Shown: in pieces, positions 34,478 through 42,749 of the stretch
How the letters are laid out: each line of letters begins with the position of its first letter
Numbering within the stretch: position 1 is the stretch's first letter
Origin: Streptomyces sp. NBC_00094
GTDB lineage: Bacteria > Actinomycetota > Actinomycetes > Streptomycetales > Streptomycetaceae
Reading direction: 5' to 3'
DNA: 64,000 nt
Assembly (NCBI RefSeq): GCF_026343125.1
Contig: NZ_JAPEMB010000001.1
Span: forward strand, 1,116,001-1,180,000
Program-made: the position numbers and the translations under genes
Notes under the pieces: generated by a model
Databases searched by the model: none
Seen by the model: only the letters and a program-made list of their open reading frames with translations
What the model was told of the DNA's origin: nothing

Positions 34478-35143
34478 ATGACCACCCCGCCCGCGCCCAC
34501 CGGACCCGACTCCCCGGCTGCCCAGGCCGCCCCGGCCTCCCGCGCCGAGCGGATCGGTGACGCCGCTCTCGACCTGCTCGTCGAGCGGGGCATGCGGGGC
34601 CTGACCCATCGCGCCGTGGACGAGCGGGCGGGTCTGCCGCAGGGGTCGACGTCCAATCACGCCCGGACCCGCCAGGCCCTTCTGGAGACGGCCGTACGGC
34701 GGCAGGTCCACTGGGAGGCGCGCGTCCTGGCCCCGGACGCGTTGCCGGGCAGCGGCGGCCCGGACACTCCCGGCGGCGGTGTACCCCCGGGCATCGACGC
34801 CCTCGTGGACGCGCTCGCCCTCGCCCTGCACCGCTACCTCACGGACCACCGCGCCCTGCTCGTCTCCCGGTACGAGCTGGCCCTTGAGGCCACCCGCCGC
34901 CCCGAGCTCCGCGCCTTCTTCGACGCGGCGGGCTCCGTGTTCCACGGCCCGCTCGTCGCGGCGATGACCGCGGCCGGCTCCCCGGCGCCCGAACGCCACG
35001 CGCTCTCCCTCATCGCCTGGTGCGAGGGGCTGTTGTTCTCGTGCGCCGCCGGCTCCTTCCACGCGATGGTGCCCACCCACGCGGAACTGCGCACCGGCTT
35101 CGACGAGTTGCTCCGGGGCATGCTCGGGGTTCACCGGGCGTAG
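34478..35143 (+). CDS. TetR family transcriptional regulator
   Basis: A 221-aa TetR repressor. The N-terminal HTH (about 22-65) shows DAALDLLVERGMRGLTHRAV and GLPQGSTSNHARTRQALL; the ligand domain follows with an insert of Gly/Pro-rich residues near 90-100. It starts from a probable leaderless mRNA. The two identical 14-bp palindromes in the 91-bp gap to the divergent FAD monooxygenase make autoregulation and control of that enzyme the obvious reading. The effector is unknown. Confidence 0.92.
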   Translation: MTTPPAPTGPDSPAAQAAPASRAERIGDAALDLLVERGMRGLTHRAVDERAGLPQGSTSNHARTRQALLETAVRRQVHWEARVLAPDALPGSGGPDTPGGGVPPGIDALVDALALALHRYLTDHRALLVSRYELALEATRRPELRAFFDAAGSVFHGPLVAAMTAAGSPAPERHALSLIAWCEGLLFSCAAGSFHAMVPTHAELRTGFDELLRGMLGVHRA

Positions 35144-35215
35144 ACCGGCGACCGACCCTGCGGCCCCGCCACAAACCGGTGGCGCGGCCGGTGATCATGG
35201 GGGACGATGCCGCGC

Positions 35216-35743
35216 ATGACCACCGAACGCACCGAATCCGTGCCCCGTGTCGACCCGTCCACCACCTCGGGCGAGCGTGAGGCGCTGGAGCAGTGGCTCG
35301 ACTTCCACCGTGCGACCCTCGCGAGGAAGTGCGAGGGGCTCGACGACGCCCAGCTCCGCACCCCCTCCGCCGCTCCGTCCGACCTCAACCTGCTGGGTCT
35401 CGTCCGGCACATGACCGAGGTCGAGCGCGGCTGGTTCCGCAACGTGCTGGCCGGCGAGGAGGCCCCGTGGTTCTACTCCACCGACGAGGACTACGACCGT
35501 GACATCCACACCACGGACGAGGACACCTACGAGGAGGCCTACGCCAACTGGCAGGCCGAGATCGCCCACGCGCGCGCCCTGGCCGCCCCGCACGGTCTCG
35601 ACGACCTGGGCGCGGGCAAGCACCGCACCGGACGGACCTTCAACCTCCGCTGGATCTACCTGCACATGATCGAGGAGTACGCCCGTCACAACGGCCACGC
35701 GGACCTGATCCGGGAGCGGATCGACGGCGCCACCGGCGACTGA
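35216..35743 (+). CDS. DinB family protein (DUF664)
   Basis: A 175-aa four-helix DinB-like protein. His residues placed for metal binding occur in LVRHMTEVERGWF and IYLHMIEEYARHNGHADLIRE, the standard DinB/DUF664 positions. The family includes thiol-dependent S-transferases (mycothiol or bacillithiol) and stress-inducible proteins. The ATG at 35216 is favoured over one three codons earlier because GGGGGA would be too close to the latter. Confidence 0.88.
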   Translation: MTTERTESVPRVDPSTTSGEREALEQWLDFHRATLARKCEGLDDAQLRTPSAAPSDLNLLGLVRHMTEVERGWFRNVLAGEEAPWFYSTDEDYDRDIHTTDEDTYEEAYANWQAEIAHARALAAPHGLDDLGAGKHRTGRTFNLRWIYLHMIEEYARHNGHADLIRERIDGATGD

Positions 35744-35791
35744 GCAGGTCAAGACGGGGCCCACGGAGACACCCGTGCGGGGCATTCCCGG

Positions 35792-35819
35792 CCGGTAGGG
35801 ACGCGAAGATCCCCACCGG
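35792..35819 (+). terminator. Hairpin after the DinB gene
   Basis: CCGGT-A-GGGA pairs with TCCC-C-ACCGG around an 8-base loop, 49 bp after the DinB stop. It could instead be a leader hairpin of the lipoprotein gene that begins 18 bp later. Confidence 0.35.
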
Positions 35820-35836
35820 ACCAGCAGAGTGGCGCG

Positions 35837-36343
35837 GTGCATGGAACCCGAACCACAGCGAAGATCCTGGTCGGGGCGGCGGTAGCCGCCCTGGCGGGCT
35901 GCGTCTCGGTCGACACACCGCCCCCGGCGCCCGTCCCCGCGCCCGCGGCGGAGTCCTCCGTCCTCCCCGCCCAGGAAGTCGCGCCGCAGATCGTCGAGGG
36001 CCCGGCCCGCGAGGCCCTCGAAGCGGCGCTCCCCGCTCCCCCGCCGCCCCCCGCGCCCCGCGCGACACCCGCGCCCGGACCCGTACCGGAACAGCACCGA
36101 CGGACGGCGGCCCCGCCACGCCCGCAGCCCTCGCGCCCCGCCGCCGTACCGCGGCACCGCGAGATTCCGCGACCGGCGCCCCGGCCGGCCGTTCCCGAAC
36201 TGCCGACGCTTCCGGCGCTGCCGAAGGGGCCGAAGGGGCCGCCGATGTCCCGGGCCGACGTGTGCGACCTGGGTCAGCGGTACGGGGGCTGGGATCCCGA
36301 CAGCGATCAGGCCAGGATCTGCCGCGGTACGTACGGCCGGTGA
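35837..36343 (+). CDS. Proline-rich putative lipoprotein, function unknown
   Basis: A 168-aa protein starting at GTG. A short hydrophobic segment ends in a lipobox (LAGC, Cys22), so it is probably lipidated and exported. Residues 25-130 are almost entirely Pro/Ala/Arg/Glu, a likely disordered spacer across the cell wall. The last ~30 residues (RADVCDLGQRYGGWDPDS) form a small domain with two further cysteines that looks conserved-type. Function not recognised. Confidence 0.75.
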   Translation: MHGTRTTAKILVGAAVAALAGCVSVDTPPPAPVPAPAAESSVLPAQEVAPQIVEGPAREALEAALPAPPPPPAPRATPAPGPVPEQHRRTAAPPRPQPSRPAAVPRHREIPRPAPRPAVPELPTLPALPKGPKGPPMSRADVCDLGQRYGGWDPDSDQARICRGTYGR

Positions 36344-36420
36344 GCCGCGACTGACGGTCCGAAGGCCTGTCAGCCTGTCGATCCGTCAGCCCGTCACCCT
36401 TCAGCCCCTCAGCCCGTCGC

Positions 36421-36467
36421 CCGTCAGCCCGTCAGCCCGTCAGCCCGTCAGCCCGTCAGCCCGTCAC
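36421..36467. repeat. 8-bp tandem repeat running into a stop codon
   Basis: CCGTCAGC five times perfectly plus a partial copy, with degenerate copies extending left to about 36367. The minus-strand stop codon of the next gene (36464-36466) lies inside the last unit. Confidence 0.9.
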
Positions 36468-36961
36468 ATGCTTCTGAGGCGCAGCTCCAGGCGCTCGATC
36501 GCGGCCCGCACCCCGTTCCCGTAGCCGTCGTCGTCGAGCGTGTCGGAGGCCGCGCGGGCCCGGTCCAGATGGATCCGCGCGGCGTCCGGCTGCTGGAGCT
36601 TGACGTAGTCGGCGGCGAGGTTGAGATGGAGCGACGGGTACAGCGCCCGCAGCGCGACGGCCGAGCCGTGCGCGGCGAGCCGCTCCTCCGCGAGCCCCTC
36701 GGCCGCGCTCAGCGCCCGGAGGTCCCAGGCCAGCTCGGTGTCGAGGTCGTCCTGGGCGTCGGCCATGTAGTGCGCGAGGGTGCAGCGGTGCAGCGGGTCC
36801 CCGTCGGGGCCGATCTGCTGCCACAGCACCCCGAAGCGGTTGCGGGCCTCCTCGCGGTCGCCGCCGTGGAGCAGCATCATGGCCTGCCCGATCCTGGTCA
36901 TGACCCCGTCGTCCGACGCCTGCTGCTGCTCGGTCACGCCGACCTCCACCCGCTCGCTCAT
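36464..36961 (-). CDS. Tetratricopeptide-like helical protein, function unknown
   Basis: A 165-aa all-helical protein. Repeated helix pairs with TPR-like spacing appear (MMLLHGGDREEARNRFGVLW, then LNLAADYVKLQQPDAARIHL). It is probably a protein-interaction scaffold; no enzymatic motif. The ATG at 36961 was taken as the start although no ribosome binding site is evident; a GTG at 36985 would add eight residues. Its stop codon lies within an 8-bp microsatellite. Confidence 0.8.
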   Translation of the reverse strand: MSERVEVGVTEQQQASDDGVMTRIGQAMMLLHGGDREEARNRFGVLWQQIGPDGDPLHRCTLAHYMADAQDDLDTELAWDLRALSAAEGLAEERLAAHGSAVALRALYPSLHLNLAADYVKLQQPDAARIHLDRARAASDTLDDDGYGNGVRAAIERLELRLRSM

Positions 36962-37007
36962 TGGGAGAGCCGACGCTAGCCGCACGCGGCCCCGATCCGG
37001 TCGAGGC

Positions 37008-37691
37008 TCAGCCGAGGTCGGGGATGCGCCAGTCGATCGGCTCGTGTCCCTGGGCCGCGACGGCCGCGTCGATCTGGGTGAAGGGCTGGGAGCCGAAGAA
37101 CTTCTTCGCCGACAGCGGGGAAGGGTGGGCCCCCTTCACGACGACGTGCCGCTCCTCGTCGATGAGCGGCAGCTTCTTCTGCGCGTAGTTGCCCCACAGG
37201 ACGAAGACGACGGGGTCGGGCCGGGCGGCCACGGCGGTGATCACGGCATCCGTGAACTTCTCCCAGCCCTTGCCCTTGTGCGAGTTCGCCTCGCCGGACC
37301 GGACCGTGAGGACCGCGTTGAGCAGCAGGACGCCCTGCTCCGCCCACGGCATCAGATAGCCGTTGTCCGGGATGGGGTGGCCGAGCTCCGCCTGCATCTC
37401 CTTGTAGATGTTCCGCAGGGAGGGCGGGGTCTTCACGCCGGGGCGGACGGAGAAGCAGAGGCCGTGGCCCTGCCCCTCTCCGTGGTAGGGGTCCTGACCG
37501 AGGATCAGGACCTTCACCTTGTCGTACGGGGTGGCGTCGAGGGCCGCGAAGACCTCGTCCTTCGGCGGGAAGACCGGCCCGTTGGCGCGCTCCTCCTCGA
37601 CGAACTCGGTGAGCTGCGTGAAGTACGGCTTGCGCAGCTCCTCGCCGAGAACACCCCGCCAGGACTCGGGCAGCATGCTGGTGTCGGTCAC
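37008..37691 (-). CDS. ung: Uracil-DNA glycosylase
   Basis: A 227-aa family 1 uracil-DNA glycosylase, removing uracil from DNA in base excision repair. The catalytic Asp is in GQDPYHG (around residue 66) and the HPSPLSA loop that inserts into the minor groove is present, as is LLLNAVLTV. The GTG at 37691 has GGAGG nine bases upstream. Streptomycetes often carry two ung genes; this is one full-length copy. Confidence 0.96.
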   Translation of the reverse strand: MTDTSMLPESWRGVLGEELRKPYFTQLTEFVEEERANGPVFPPKDEVFAALDATPYDKVKVLILGQDPYHGEGQGHGLCFSVRPGVKTPPSLRNIYKEMQAELGHPIPDNGYLMPWAEQGVLLLNAVLTVRSGEANSHKGKGWEKFTDAVITAVAARPDPVVFVLWGNYAQKKLPLIDEERHVVVKGAHPSPLSAKKFFGSQPFTQIDAAVAAQGHEPIDWRIPDLG

Positions 37692-37753
37692 GGTGAACAA
37701 CCTCCGGTGGACGTTCCTGTCTACGTCCCAGAACCTACCGGGGGCCACTGACA

Positions 37754-37798
37754 ACGGCCCCCGCCAGGCCCGCGGCCGGAGACGGACACGGGGGCCGT
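37754..37798 (-). terminator. Hairpin after the peptide-binding lipoprotein gene
   Basis: ACGGCCCCCG (37754-37763) pairs with CGGGGGCCGT (37789-37798) over a 25-base GC-rich loop, directly following the stop of the minus-strand gene at 37799. Confidence 0.6.
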
Positions 37799-39376
37799 CT
37801 ACCAGCTGGCGCGACGGTGCAGCTCCCAGAGCTGCATGACCGTCTGCGGGTCGAGGGCCCGCTCGCCGCCGCCGATGTCCTCGCCGGCCGCGATGTAGAG
37901 CTTGCCCTGCCACAGGGGCAGCAGACGGACGTCCTGGACCAGGATCTCCTGGGCCTCCACGAACTCGTCCGTGACGGTCCCGCGGTCGCTCTCGCGACGG
38001 GACTTCGGGAGCAGCTCGTTGGTGATCCGCGGGCTCAGGTAGGGCGTACCGAGGACGTTCTCCTTGCCCACGAAGGGGGCGACGAAGTTGTCCGGGTCCG
38101 GGAAGTCGGGGAACCAGCCGCGCCCGAAGACCGGGTACTCGCCCTTCTGGTAGCCCGCCTGGAACTCCTTCCAGGGCTTGCCGTGCAGCTCGACCTTGAA
38201 GAGGCCGGACTCCTCCAGCTGGCGCTTCAGCTCGGCGAACTCGGCGGCCGTCGAGGAGCCGTACCGGTCCGTCGTGTACCAGAAGGTCAGCTCGACGGGC
38301 TTGGTGATGTCGGCGGCCCTGAGGATCTTCTTGGCCTCGGCGGCGTTCGGAGCTCCGAAGCGGTCGAAGAACTTGGTGGTGTGGGCCGCGATGCCCTTGG
38401 GCACCATGGAGTACAGGGGCTCGGCGGTGCCCTGGTAGACCTTGTTGACCAGTTCGTCGCGGTCGACGAGCTGGGCGATGGCCTTGCGGACGGCGAGCTT
38501 GGCGACCGAGGGGTCCTGGGTGTTGAAGACCAGGTAGCGGATGTCGGCGCCGGTCGACTCGACGAGCTGGAGGCCCTTGTTCTCGGGCTTGTCGTCCTGG
38601 AGCGCGACGACGTCCTCGGCGGAGAGGCCGCGGTAGGTGGCGTCGATCTCGTCCTTCTTGAGCGCGGCGACCATCGCGTCGGACTGATCGAAGTACCGGA
38701 TGGTCACCCCCCCGTTCTTGCGCTCGGCGAAGCCCTTGTAGGTGGGGTTCTTGGTGAGCTCGGCGGTCTTCCGCTCCTCGTACGAGTCGAGGACGTACGG
38801 TCCCGAGCCGACGAGCTTGCCGTCCGTGCGGAGCTTGTCGGCCGGGTACTCGGCCGGGTCCACCAGCGACATCGCGGGGGTCGCGAGGATGAACGGGAAG
38901 GTGGCGTCCGACTTGCTGAGGCGGAAGATGATCGTGCGGTCGCCGACCGTCTCGATCTTGCCGAGCGAGCCGAGCATCCCGTTGGGGCCGCCCTTGTGGT
39001 CGATCGTGCGGATGCGCTCGATCGAATGCCGTACGGCCTCGGCGTCCAGCTTGTGTCCGTTGGAGAACGTCAGGCCGTCCTGGAGTTTGCACTCGAAGAC
39101 CCGGCTGGAGGTGTCCGTGAACTTGCAGTCGGCGGCGTCCGACTGCGGGGTCGTACTGCCCGTCGGGAAACTCACCAGCGTCTGGAAGACATTCCGGAAG
39201 AGCTCCCAGGAATTGTCCCAGGCCGCGGCCGGATCAAGCGTGGTGGGAGAACTCGTCGTACCGATGACGATTCTCTGCTCCCCGGCGGAATCACTATCCG
39301 AAAACACACCACATCCGGACACCAGGGATATGGACACAAGGGCTGCAGCCGCCTGCAGACTGGTCCGGTTGAACAC
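37799..39376 (-). CDS. ABC transporter substrate-binding lipoprotein (family 5, peptide type)
   Basis: A 525-aa family 5 extracellular solute-binding protein. The signal peptide ends in a lipobox (SLVSGC), giving a lipid anchor. The SBP_bac_5 pattern is clear: LDPAAAWDNSWELFRNVFQTLVSF, then ISFNGHKLDAEAVRHSIERI-like (FSNGHKLDAEAV). It would bind oligopeptides or other ligands for an ABC importer, but no permease or ATPase gene is near, so it is an orphan or acts as a receptor. The GTG at 39376 was preferred to one two codons earlier by distance from GAGGAG. Confidence 0.9.
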   Translation of the reverse strand: MFNRTSLQAAAALVSISLVSGCGVFSDSDSAGEQRIVIGTTSSPTTLDPAAAWDNSWELFRNVFQTLVSFPTGSTTPQSDAADCKFTDTSSRVFECKLQDGLTFSNGHKLDAEAVRHSIERIRTIDHKGGPNGMLGSLGKIETVGDRTIIFRLSKSDATFPFILATPAMSLVDPAEYPADKLRTDGKLVGSGPYVLDSYEERKTAELTKNPTYKGFAERKNGGVTIRYFDQSDAMVAALKKDEIDATYRGLSAEDVVALQDDKPENKGLQLVESTGADIRYLVFNTQDPSVAKLAVRKAIAQLVDRDELVNKVYQGTAEPLYSMVPKGIAAHTTKFFDRFGAPNAAEAKKILRAADITKPVELTFWYTTDRYGSSTAAEFAELKRQLEESGLFKVELHGKPWKEFQAGYQKGEYPVFGRGWFPDFPDPDNFVAPFVGKENVLGTPYLSPRITNELLPKSRRESDRGTVTDEFVEAQEILVQDVRLLPLWQGKLYIAAGEDIGGGERALDPQTVMQLWELHRRASW

Positions 39377-39423
39377 GTGCACGCTCCTCGTTCAGCCACG
39401 GGTCGGCCGACGATACCGCAGCA

Positions 39424-39455
39424 CCCCGTCAGGTCAATGTTCGAGCCTGACGGGG
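39424..39455 (-). terminator. 10-bp stem hairpin between the SDR pair and the lipoprotein gene
   Basis: CCCCGTCAGG pairs perfectly with CCTGACGGGG around a 12-base loop. Second of two hairpins in this gap; it may terminate the SDR operon or act in the leader of the lipoprotein gene. Confidence 0.55.
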
Positions 39456-39487
39456 CACTTAAGGCATTCGACGTATAACCGGGTCCA

Positions 39488-39519
39488 ATCCGGACAGTAA
39501 TTCCGGAAAGTGTCCGGAT
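39488..39519 (-). terminator. 9-bp stem hairpin after the SDR pair
   Basis: ATCCGGACA pairs with TGTCCGGAT around a 14-base loop that is itself palindromic (TTCCGGAA), six bases after the SDR stop codon. Confidence 0.6.
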
Positions 39520-39524
39520 ACCGG

Positions 39525-40292
39525 TCAGCCGACTCCGGCGTTCAGAAAAATACCGCCGTCGACGACGAGGGTCTGGCCGGTGATCCACTCCGCTTGCGAG
39601 GAGGTCAGGAACGCGGCCGCGCCGCCGATGTCCGCGGGGACACCGAGCCGGCCGAGCGGATAGGCGGCGGCCGCCTCCGCCTCCCGTCCCTCGTAGAGCG
39701 CCTGCGCGAACTTCGTCTTCACCACGGCCGGGGCAATGGCGTTGACCCGCACGAGCGGGGCGAATTCGTGCGCCAGCTGGAGGGTCAGATTCACCATCGC
39801 GGCCTTGCTCATGCCGTACGCGCCGATGAAGGGCGAGGCGGAGACGCCGGCGATGGAGGCGATGTTCACGATTGCACCGCCGTGCTGCTTCTGCCAGGCG
39901 TGCCAGCTGCGCTGGGCGAACCCGAGCGCGGAGATCACGTTGGTCTCGAAGACCTTCCGGGCCACCCCGAGGTCGAGATCGGCGATGGGGCCGAAGACCG
40001 GGTTCGTGCCCGCGTTGTTGATCAGGAAGTCCAGCCGGCCGAAGCCGTCCATCGCCGCCTCGACGGCAGCGGCCTGGTGGTCCAGGTCGTGGGCCTTGCC
40101 GGGGACGCCGATCACCCGGTCGGCGCCGAGCCGCTCGGTGGCCTCCTTGAGGGCCTCCTCGCCCCGCCCGGTGATGACGACCCGGTCGCCACGGGCGACG
40201 AGCGCCTCGGCGATGCCGTAGCCGATGCCCCGGCTCGCGCCGGTGACGAGGGCGACCTTGCCGGAGAGCTCCGGCCGTTCGTTCGCGGTCAT
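39525..40292 (-). CDS. Short-chain dehydrogenase/reductase
   Basis: A 255-aa classical SDR. Cofactor loop TGASRGIGYGIAEA, NNAGTNP, catalytic Ser in NIASIAGVSAS and the YGMSK motif (Tyr and Lys four apart) are all present, and the C-terminus has the usual WITGQTLVVDGG. NADP preference is suggested by Arg near the first beta strand. GAGGAAGAGG precedes the ATG. It is 32 bp downstream of a second SDR gene, so the two form an operon that probably reduces a ketoacyl or steroid-like substrate. Confidence 0.92.
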   Translation of the reverse strand: MTANERPELSGKVALVTGASRGIGYGIAEALVARGDRVVITGRGEEALKEATERLGADRVIGVPGKAHDLDHQAAAVEAAMDGFGRLDFLINNAGTNPVFGPIADLDLGVARKVFETNVISALGFAQRSWHAWQKQHGGAIVNIASIAGVSASPFIGAYGMSKAAMVNLTLQLAHEFAPLVRVNAIAPAVVKTKFAQALYEGREAEAAAAYPLGRLGVPADIGGAAAFLTSSQAEWITGQTLVVDGGIFLNAGVG

Positions 40293-40324
40293 GCGCGCCT
40301 CTTCCTCTCGCTGCTGCCGGTACG

Positions 40325-41086
40325 TCAGTTGAGCGGGCCGCCGGCCACGTACATGACCTGACCGGAGACGAAGCCGGCGTCGTCGCCCGCGAAGAAGGCG
40401 ATCGCGTTCGCGACGTCCTCGGGGCGGCCGACCCGCTGGACCGGGATCATGGAGGCGGCGGCGGACTGGAACTCCTCGAAGCCCATGCCGACGCGCTCGG
40501 CGGTCTGCGCGGTCATCTCGGTGACGATGAAGCCGGGGGCGACGGCGTTGGCGGTGACGCCGAACTTGCCGAGCTCCTTGGCGAGGGTCTTGGTGAGGCC
40601 CTGGAGGCCCGCCTTGACGGCCGAGTAGTTGGCCTGGCCGCGGTTGCCGAGCGCCGAGGAGGAGGACAGGGAGACGATCCGGCCGAAGCCCGCGTCCACC
40701 ATGTGCTTCTGGCAGGCCTTCGCCATCAGGAAGGCACCCTTGAGGTGCACGTTCATGACGAGGTCCCAGTCGGACTCCGACATCTTGAAGAGCAGGTTGT
40801 CGCGGAGCACGCCCGCGTTGTTGACGAGGATCGTCGGCGCCCCGAGCTCGGCGGCGATCCGCGCGACGGCGGCCTCCACCTGGGCGCTGTCGGAGACGTC
40901 GCAGCCGACCGCGAGGGCGGTGCCGCCCGCGGCGGTGATCTTCTCGACGGTGTCCTTGCAGGCCGCCTCGTCGAGGTCGAGTACGGCGACGGCGCGGCCC
41001 TCGGCCGCGAGGCGGATCGCGGTGGCGGCGCCGATGCCTCGTGCGGCACCCGTGACGACGGCTACGCGCTGCTCGGTGGTGGACAT
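40325..41086 (-). CDS. Short-chain dehydrogenase (FabG-like 3-oxoacyl-ACP reductase)
   Basis: A 253-aa FabG-type SDR: TGAARGIGAATAIRLA, NNAGVLRDNLLFKM (typical of FabG), catalytic SLSSSSALGNRGQANYSAVKAG with the Ser-Tyr-Lys triad, and PGFIVTEM. It reduces 3-oxoacyl thioesters, or a related ketone. First gene of the two-SDR operon; its upstream region opens into the inverted-repeat element. Confidence 0.92.
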   Translation of the reverse strand: MSTTEQRVAVVTGAARGIGAATAIRLAAEGRAVAVLDLDEAACKDTVEKITAAGGTALAVGCDVSDSAQVEAAVARIAAELGAPTILVNNAGVLRDNLLFKMSESDWDLVMNVHLKGAFLMAKACQKHMVDAGFGRIVSLSSSSALGNRGQANYSAVKAGLQGLTKTLAKELGKFGVTANAVAPGFIVTEMTAQTAERVGMGFEEFQSAAASMIPVQRVGRPEDVANAIAFFAGDDAGFVSGQVMYVAGGPLN

Positions 41087-41230
41087 GCTTGGTTCTCCTC
41101 GCCCTTGGATCGTCCCTGACCGCGGTCGGCCCGGTCGTCCGCTCCTGCATCCCGCACATGAGCGACCGCTTAGTATCGACCGCAGAACGAGACGCTAGAA
41201 GCGATGGCACCCGGTGTCAACGGCCCACCG

Positions 41231-41408
41231 GGTGCACCAGGGGGTGTCTGGTCGATCGGGCCGGATCAGGGAGCGGGGCCTGGTGTCGTGCATCGCAAGG
41301 CGGAGGAGGGAGTCAACGCGGAGTGTTGGCGACCGACGCCAACGCGGCGAGGCGCGGCACCAGGCCCCGCGAGCCCGGCCGGATCGACCGGACACCCCCT
41401 TGGTCACC
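41231..41408. repeat. 178-bp imperfect inverted-repeat element in a gene-free gap
   Basis: The 364-bp gap 41087-41450 has no supported gene. Its arms 41231-41296 and 41347-41408 are reverse complements over about 60 bp at roughly 85% identity, sharing blocks AGGGGGTGTC, GGTCGATC and GCGGGGCCTGGTG. The ~50-bp centre has its own hairpin, GTTGGCG/CGCCAAC (41325-41343, 5-base loop), and two copies of CAACGCGG. Both strands encode similar short GVSGRSG peptides only because of the symmetry. Possible readings: a MITE-like or decayed mobile element, a structured RNA, or a giant terminator for the convergent-free gap. No target-site duplication was found. Confidence 0.75.
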
Positions 41409-41450
41409 CCCCCGTGGCGGAACGGCGACCGGCGCCCTCCGCCGACGGCC

Positions 41451-41834
41451 TCAGCGCACGAGCAGATCGAGGAGGCGCTCCACCTCGGCCTCCGGGTCGG
41501 CGGTGAGCCCCGTGTGTACGGGACCCGGCTGCACGACCGTGGAGCGCGGCGCGATCAGCCAGCGGAAGCGCCGCCCCGCGTCGTCGCGCGCCGCCTGGCC
41601 GGCGTCGTCGCCGCCCAGGCAGACCCCCTCGACCGCGCGCAGCGCGGCCCGGACGCCCAGGACGTCCGCCGCCGGGTCGAGGACGGACAGCTTGGCCTCG
41701 TCCAGATGGGTACGGGCGGCCACGTACGACCGGGCACGGCAGTAGACGACCACGCCGGCGTTGAAGCACTCACCGCGCTCGACCCGCGGCACCACACGCA
41801 GCAGGGCGTACTCGAAGACATCGCGGTCGGTCAC
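41451..41834 (-). CDS. DUF3037 domain protein
   Basis: A 127-aa DUF3037 protein (FEYALLRVVPRVERGECFNAGVVVYC, then LDPAADVLGVRAALRAV). It begins at a GTG that overlaps the stop of the HipA-like gene by 4 bp (GTGA), so the two are translationally coupled. DUF3037 genes are regularly found beside HipA-like kinases; the domain has no established activity. Confidence 0.88.
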   Translation of the reverse strand: MTDRDVFEYALLRVVPRVERGECFNAGVVVYCRARSYVAARTHLDEAKLSVLDPAADVLGVRAALRAVEGVCLGGDDAGQAARDDAGRRFRWLIAPRSTVVQPGPVHTGLTADPEAEVERLLDLLVR

Positions 41835-42676
41835 GTGGTGCTGTCCTTCTCGGTGGAGTGCGTCCGGGGTGCGAGGCGCTCGGCCAGCCAGCCGGGCGGC
41901 TGCTGGGGCCGGGTCTCGGAGCGGGGGCCGAGCGTGATCCGCTCGTGGATGGTGGCGGCGCGGGGCAGGAGCGCCCCGACGTAGGCCGCGCGCACCTCGT
42001 CGGTGCTCGCGAAGCCGGGCTCGTCGACGAGCCACTCGTCGGGCACGTCGGCGGCGACCTCGTCGAGCAGCTCGCGGGTGACGAGCGGCGCGAGCTCGGC
42101 GGCCGCGGCGGCGACGTCCGGCGCGAAGGGCGCGAGCGCGTGGTCGGAGGCGTCGTACGGCTTGGCGGCGGAGGCCTGCGCGCCCCGCCAGTTGTGGTGC
42201 CAGATCATGGTGGCACCGTGGTCGATGAGCCACAGGTCGCCGTGCCAGACCAGCATGTTCGGGTTCCGCCAGGACCGGTCGACGTTGTTGATCACGGCGT
42301 CGAACCAGACGACCTTGCCGGCCTCCTTCGGGTCCACCTCGTACGCCAGCGGGTCGAAGCCGAGCGAGCCGGGCAGGTAGTCCATGCCCAGGTTGAGCCC
42401 GCCGCTCGCCTTGAGCAGCTCCTGCACCTCCTGGTCGGGCTCGGAGAGGCCGATGACCGGGTCGAGCTGGATGGTGGCGAGCTCCGGCACCCGCAGCCCG
42501 AGCCTGCGGGCGAGCTGCCCGCAGACGACCTCGGCGACGAGGGTCTTGCGCCCCTGCCCCGCGCCCGTGAACTTCATGACGTACGTGCCGAGGTCGTCGG
42601 CCTCGACGATCCCGGGGAGCGAGCCGCCCTCACGCAAGGGCGTGACATAGCGGGTCGCTGTCACTTCTGTAAGCAT
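41831..42676 (-). CDS. HipA family kinase-like protein
   Basis: A 281-aa HipA-like protein-kinase-fold protein. Seen: YVMKFTGAGQGRKTLVAEVV (nucleotide-binding lysine strand), WFDAVINNVDRSWRNPNML (catalytic loop with Asp and Asn) and LWLIDHGATMIWHHN (metal-binding Asp). Classical HipA is paired with an HTH antitoxin HipB; here no HipB is present and the partner is DUF3037, so a persistence toxin role should not be assumed. The start is probably leaderless (TAGCCT six bases upstream). Confidence 0.88.
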   Translation of the reverse strand: MLTEVTATRYVTPLREGGSLPGIVEADDLGTYVMKFTGAGQGRKTLVAEVVCGQLARRLGLRVPELATIQLDPVIGLSEPDQEVQELLKASGGLNLGMDYLPGSLGFDPLAYEVDPKEAGKVVWFDAVINNVDRSWRNPNMLVWHGDLWLIDHGATMIWHHNWRGAQASAAKPYDASDHALAPFAPDVAAAAAELAPLVTRELLDEVAADVPDEWLVDEPGFASTDEVRAAYVGALLPRAATIHERITLGPRSETRPQQPPGWLAERLAPRTHSTEKDSTT

Positions 42677-42682
42677 GATCCC

Positions 42683-42688
42683 AGGCTA
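42683..42688 (-). promoter_or_regulatory. -10 element, leaderless start of the HipA-like gene
   Basis: TAGCCT on the minus strand, six bases before the ATG at 42676. Confidence 0.45.
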
Positions 42689-42749
42689 TCCACTGGACCG
42701 GCCGTGCCATCGGGCCTCGGGGACCGCCCCGCCGTCACGGGGTCATCGG

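Noticed and set aside
36367..36467. CRISPR-like array
   Set aside because: Units are 8 bp with no spacers; a microsatellite. The same holds for the arrays at 9998, 47691, 51047 and 54620.
41195..41407. Small frames on both strands of the 41.2-kb gap encoding GVSGRSG-like peptides
   Set aside because: The similarity is an automatic result of the inverted repeat; no start signal or coding pattern.
41831..42676. Classical HipBA toxin-antitoxin
   Set aside because: No HTH antitoxin gene upstream; the partner is DUF3037.
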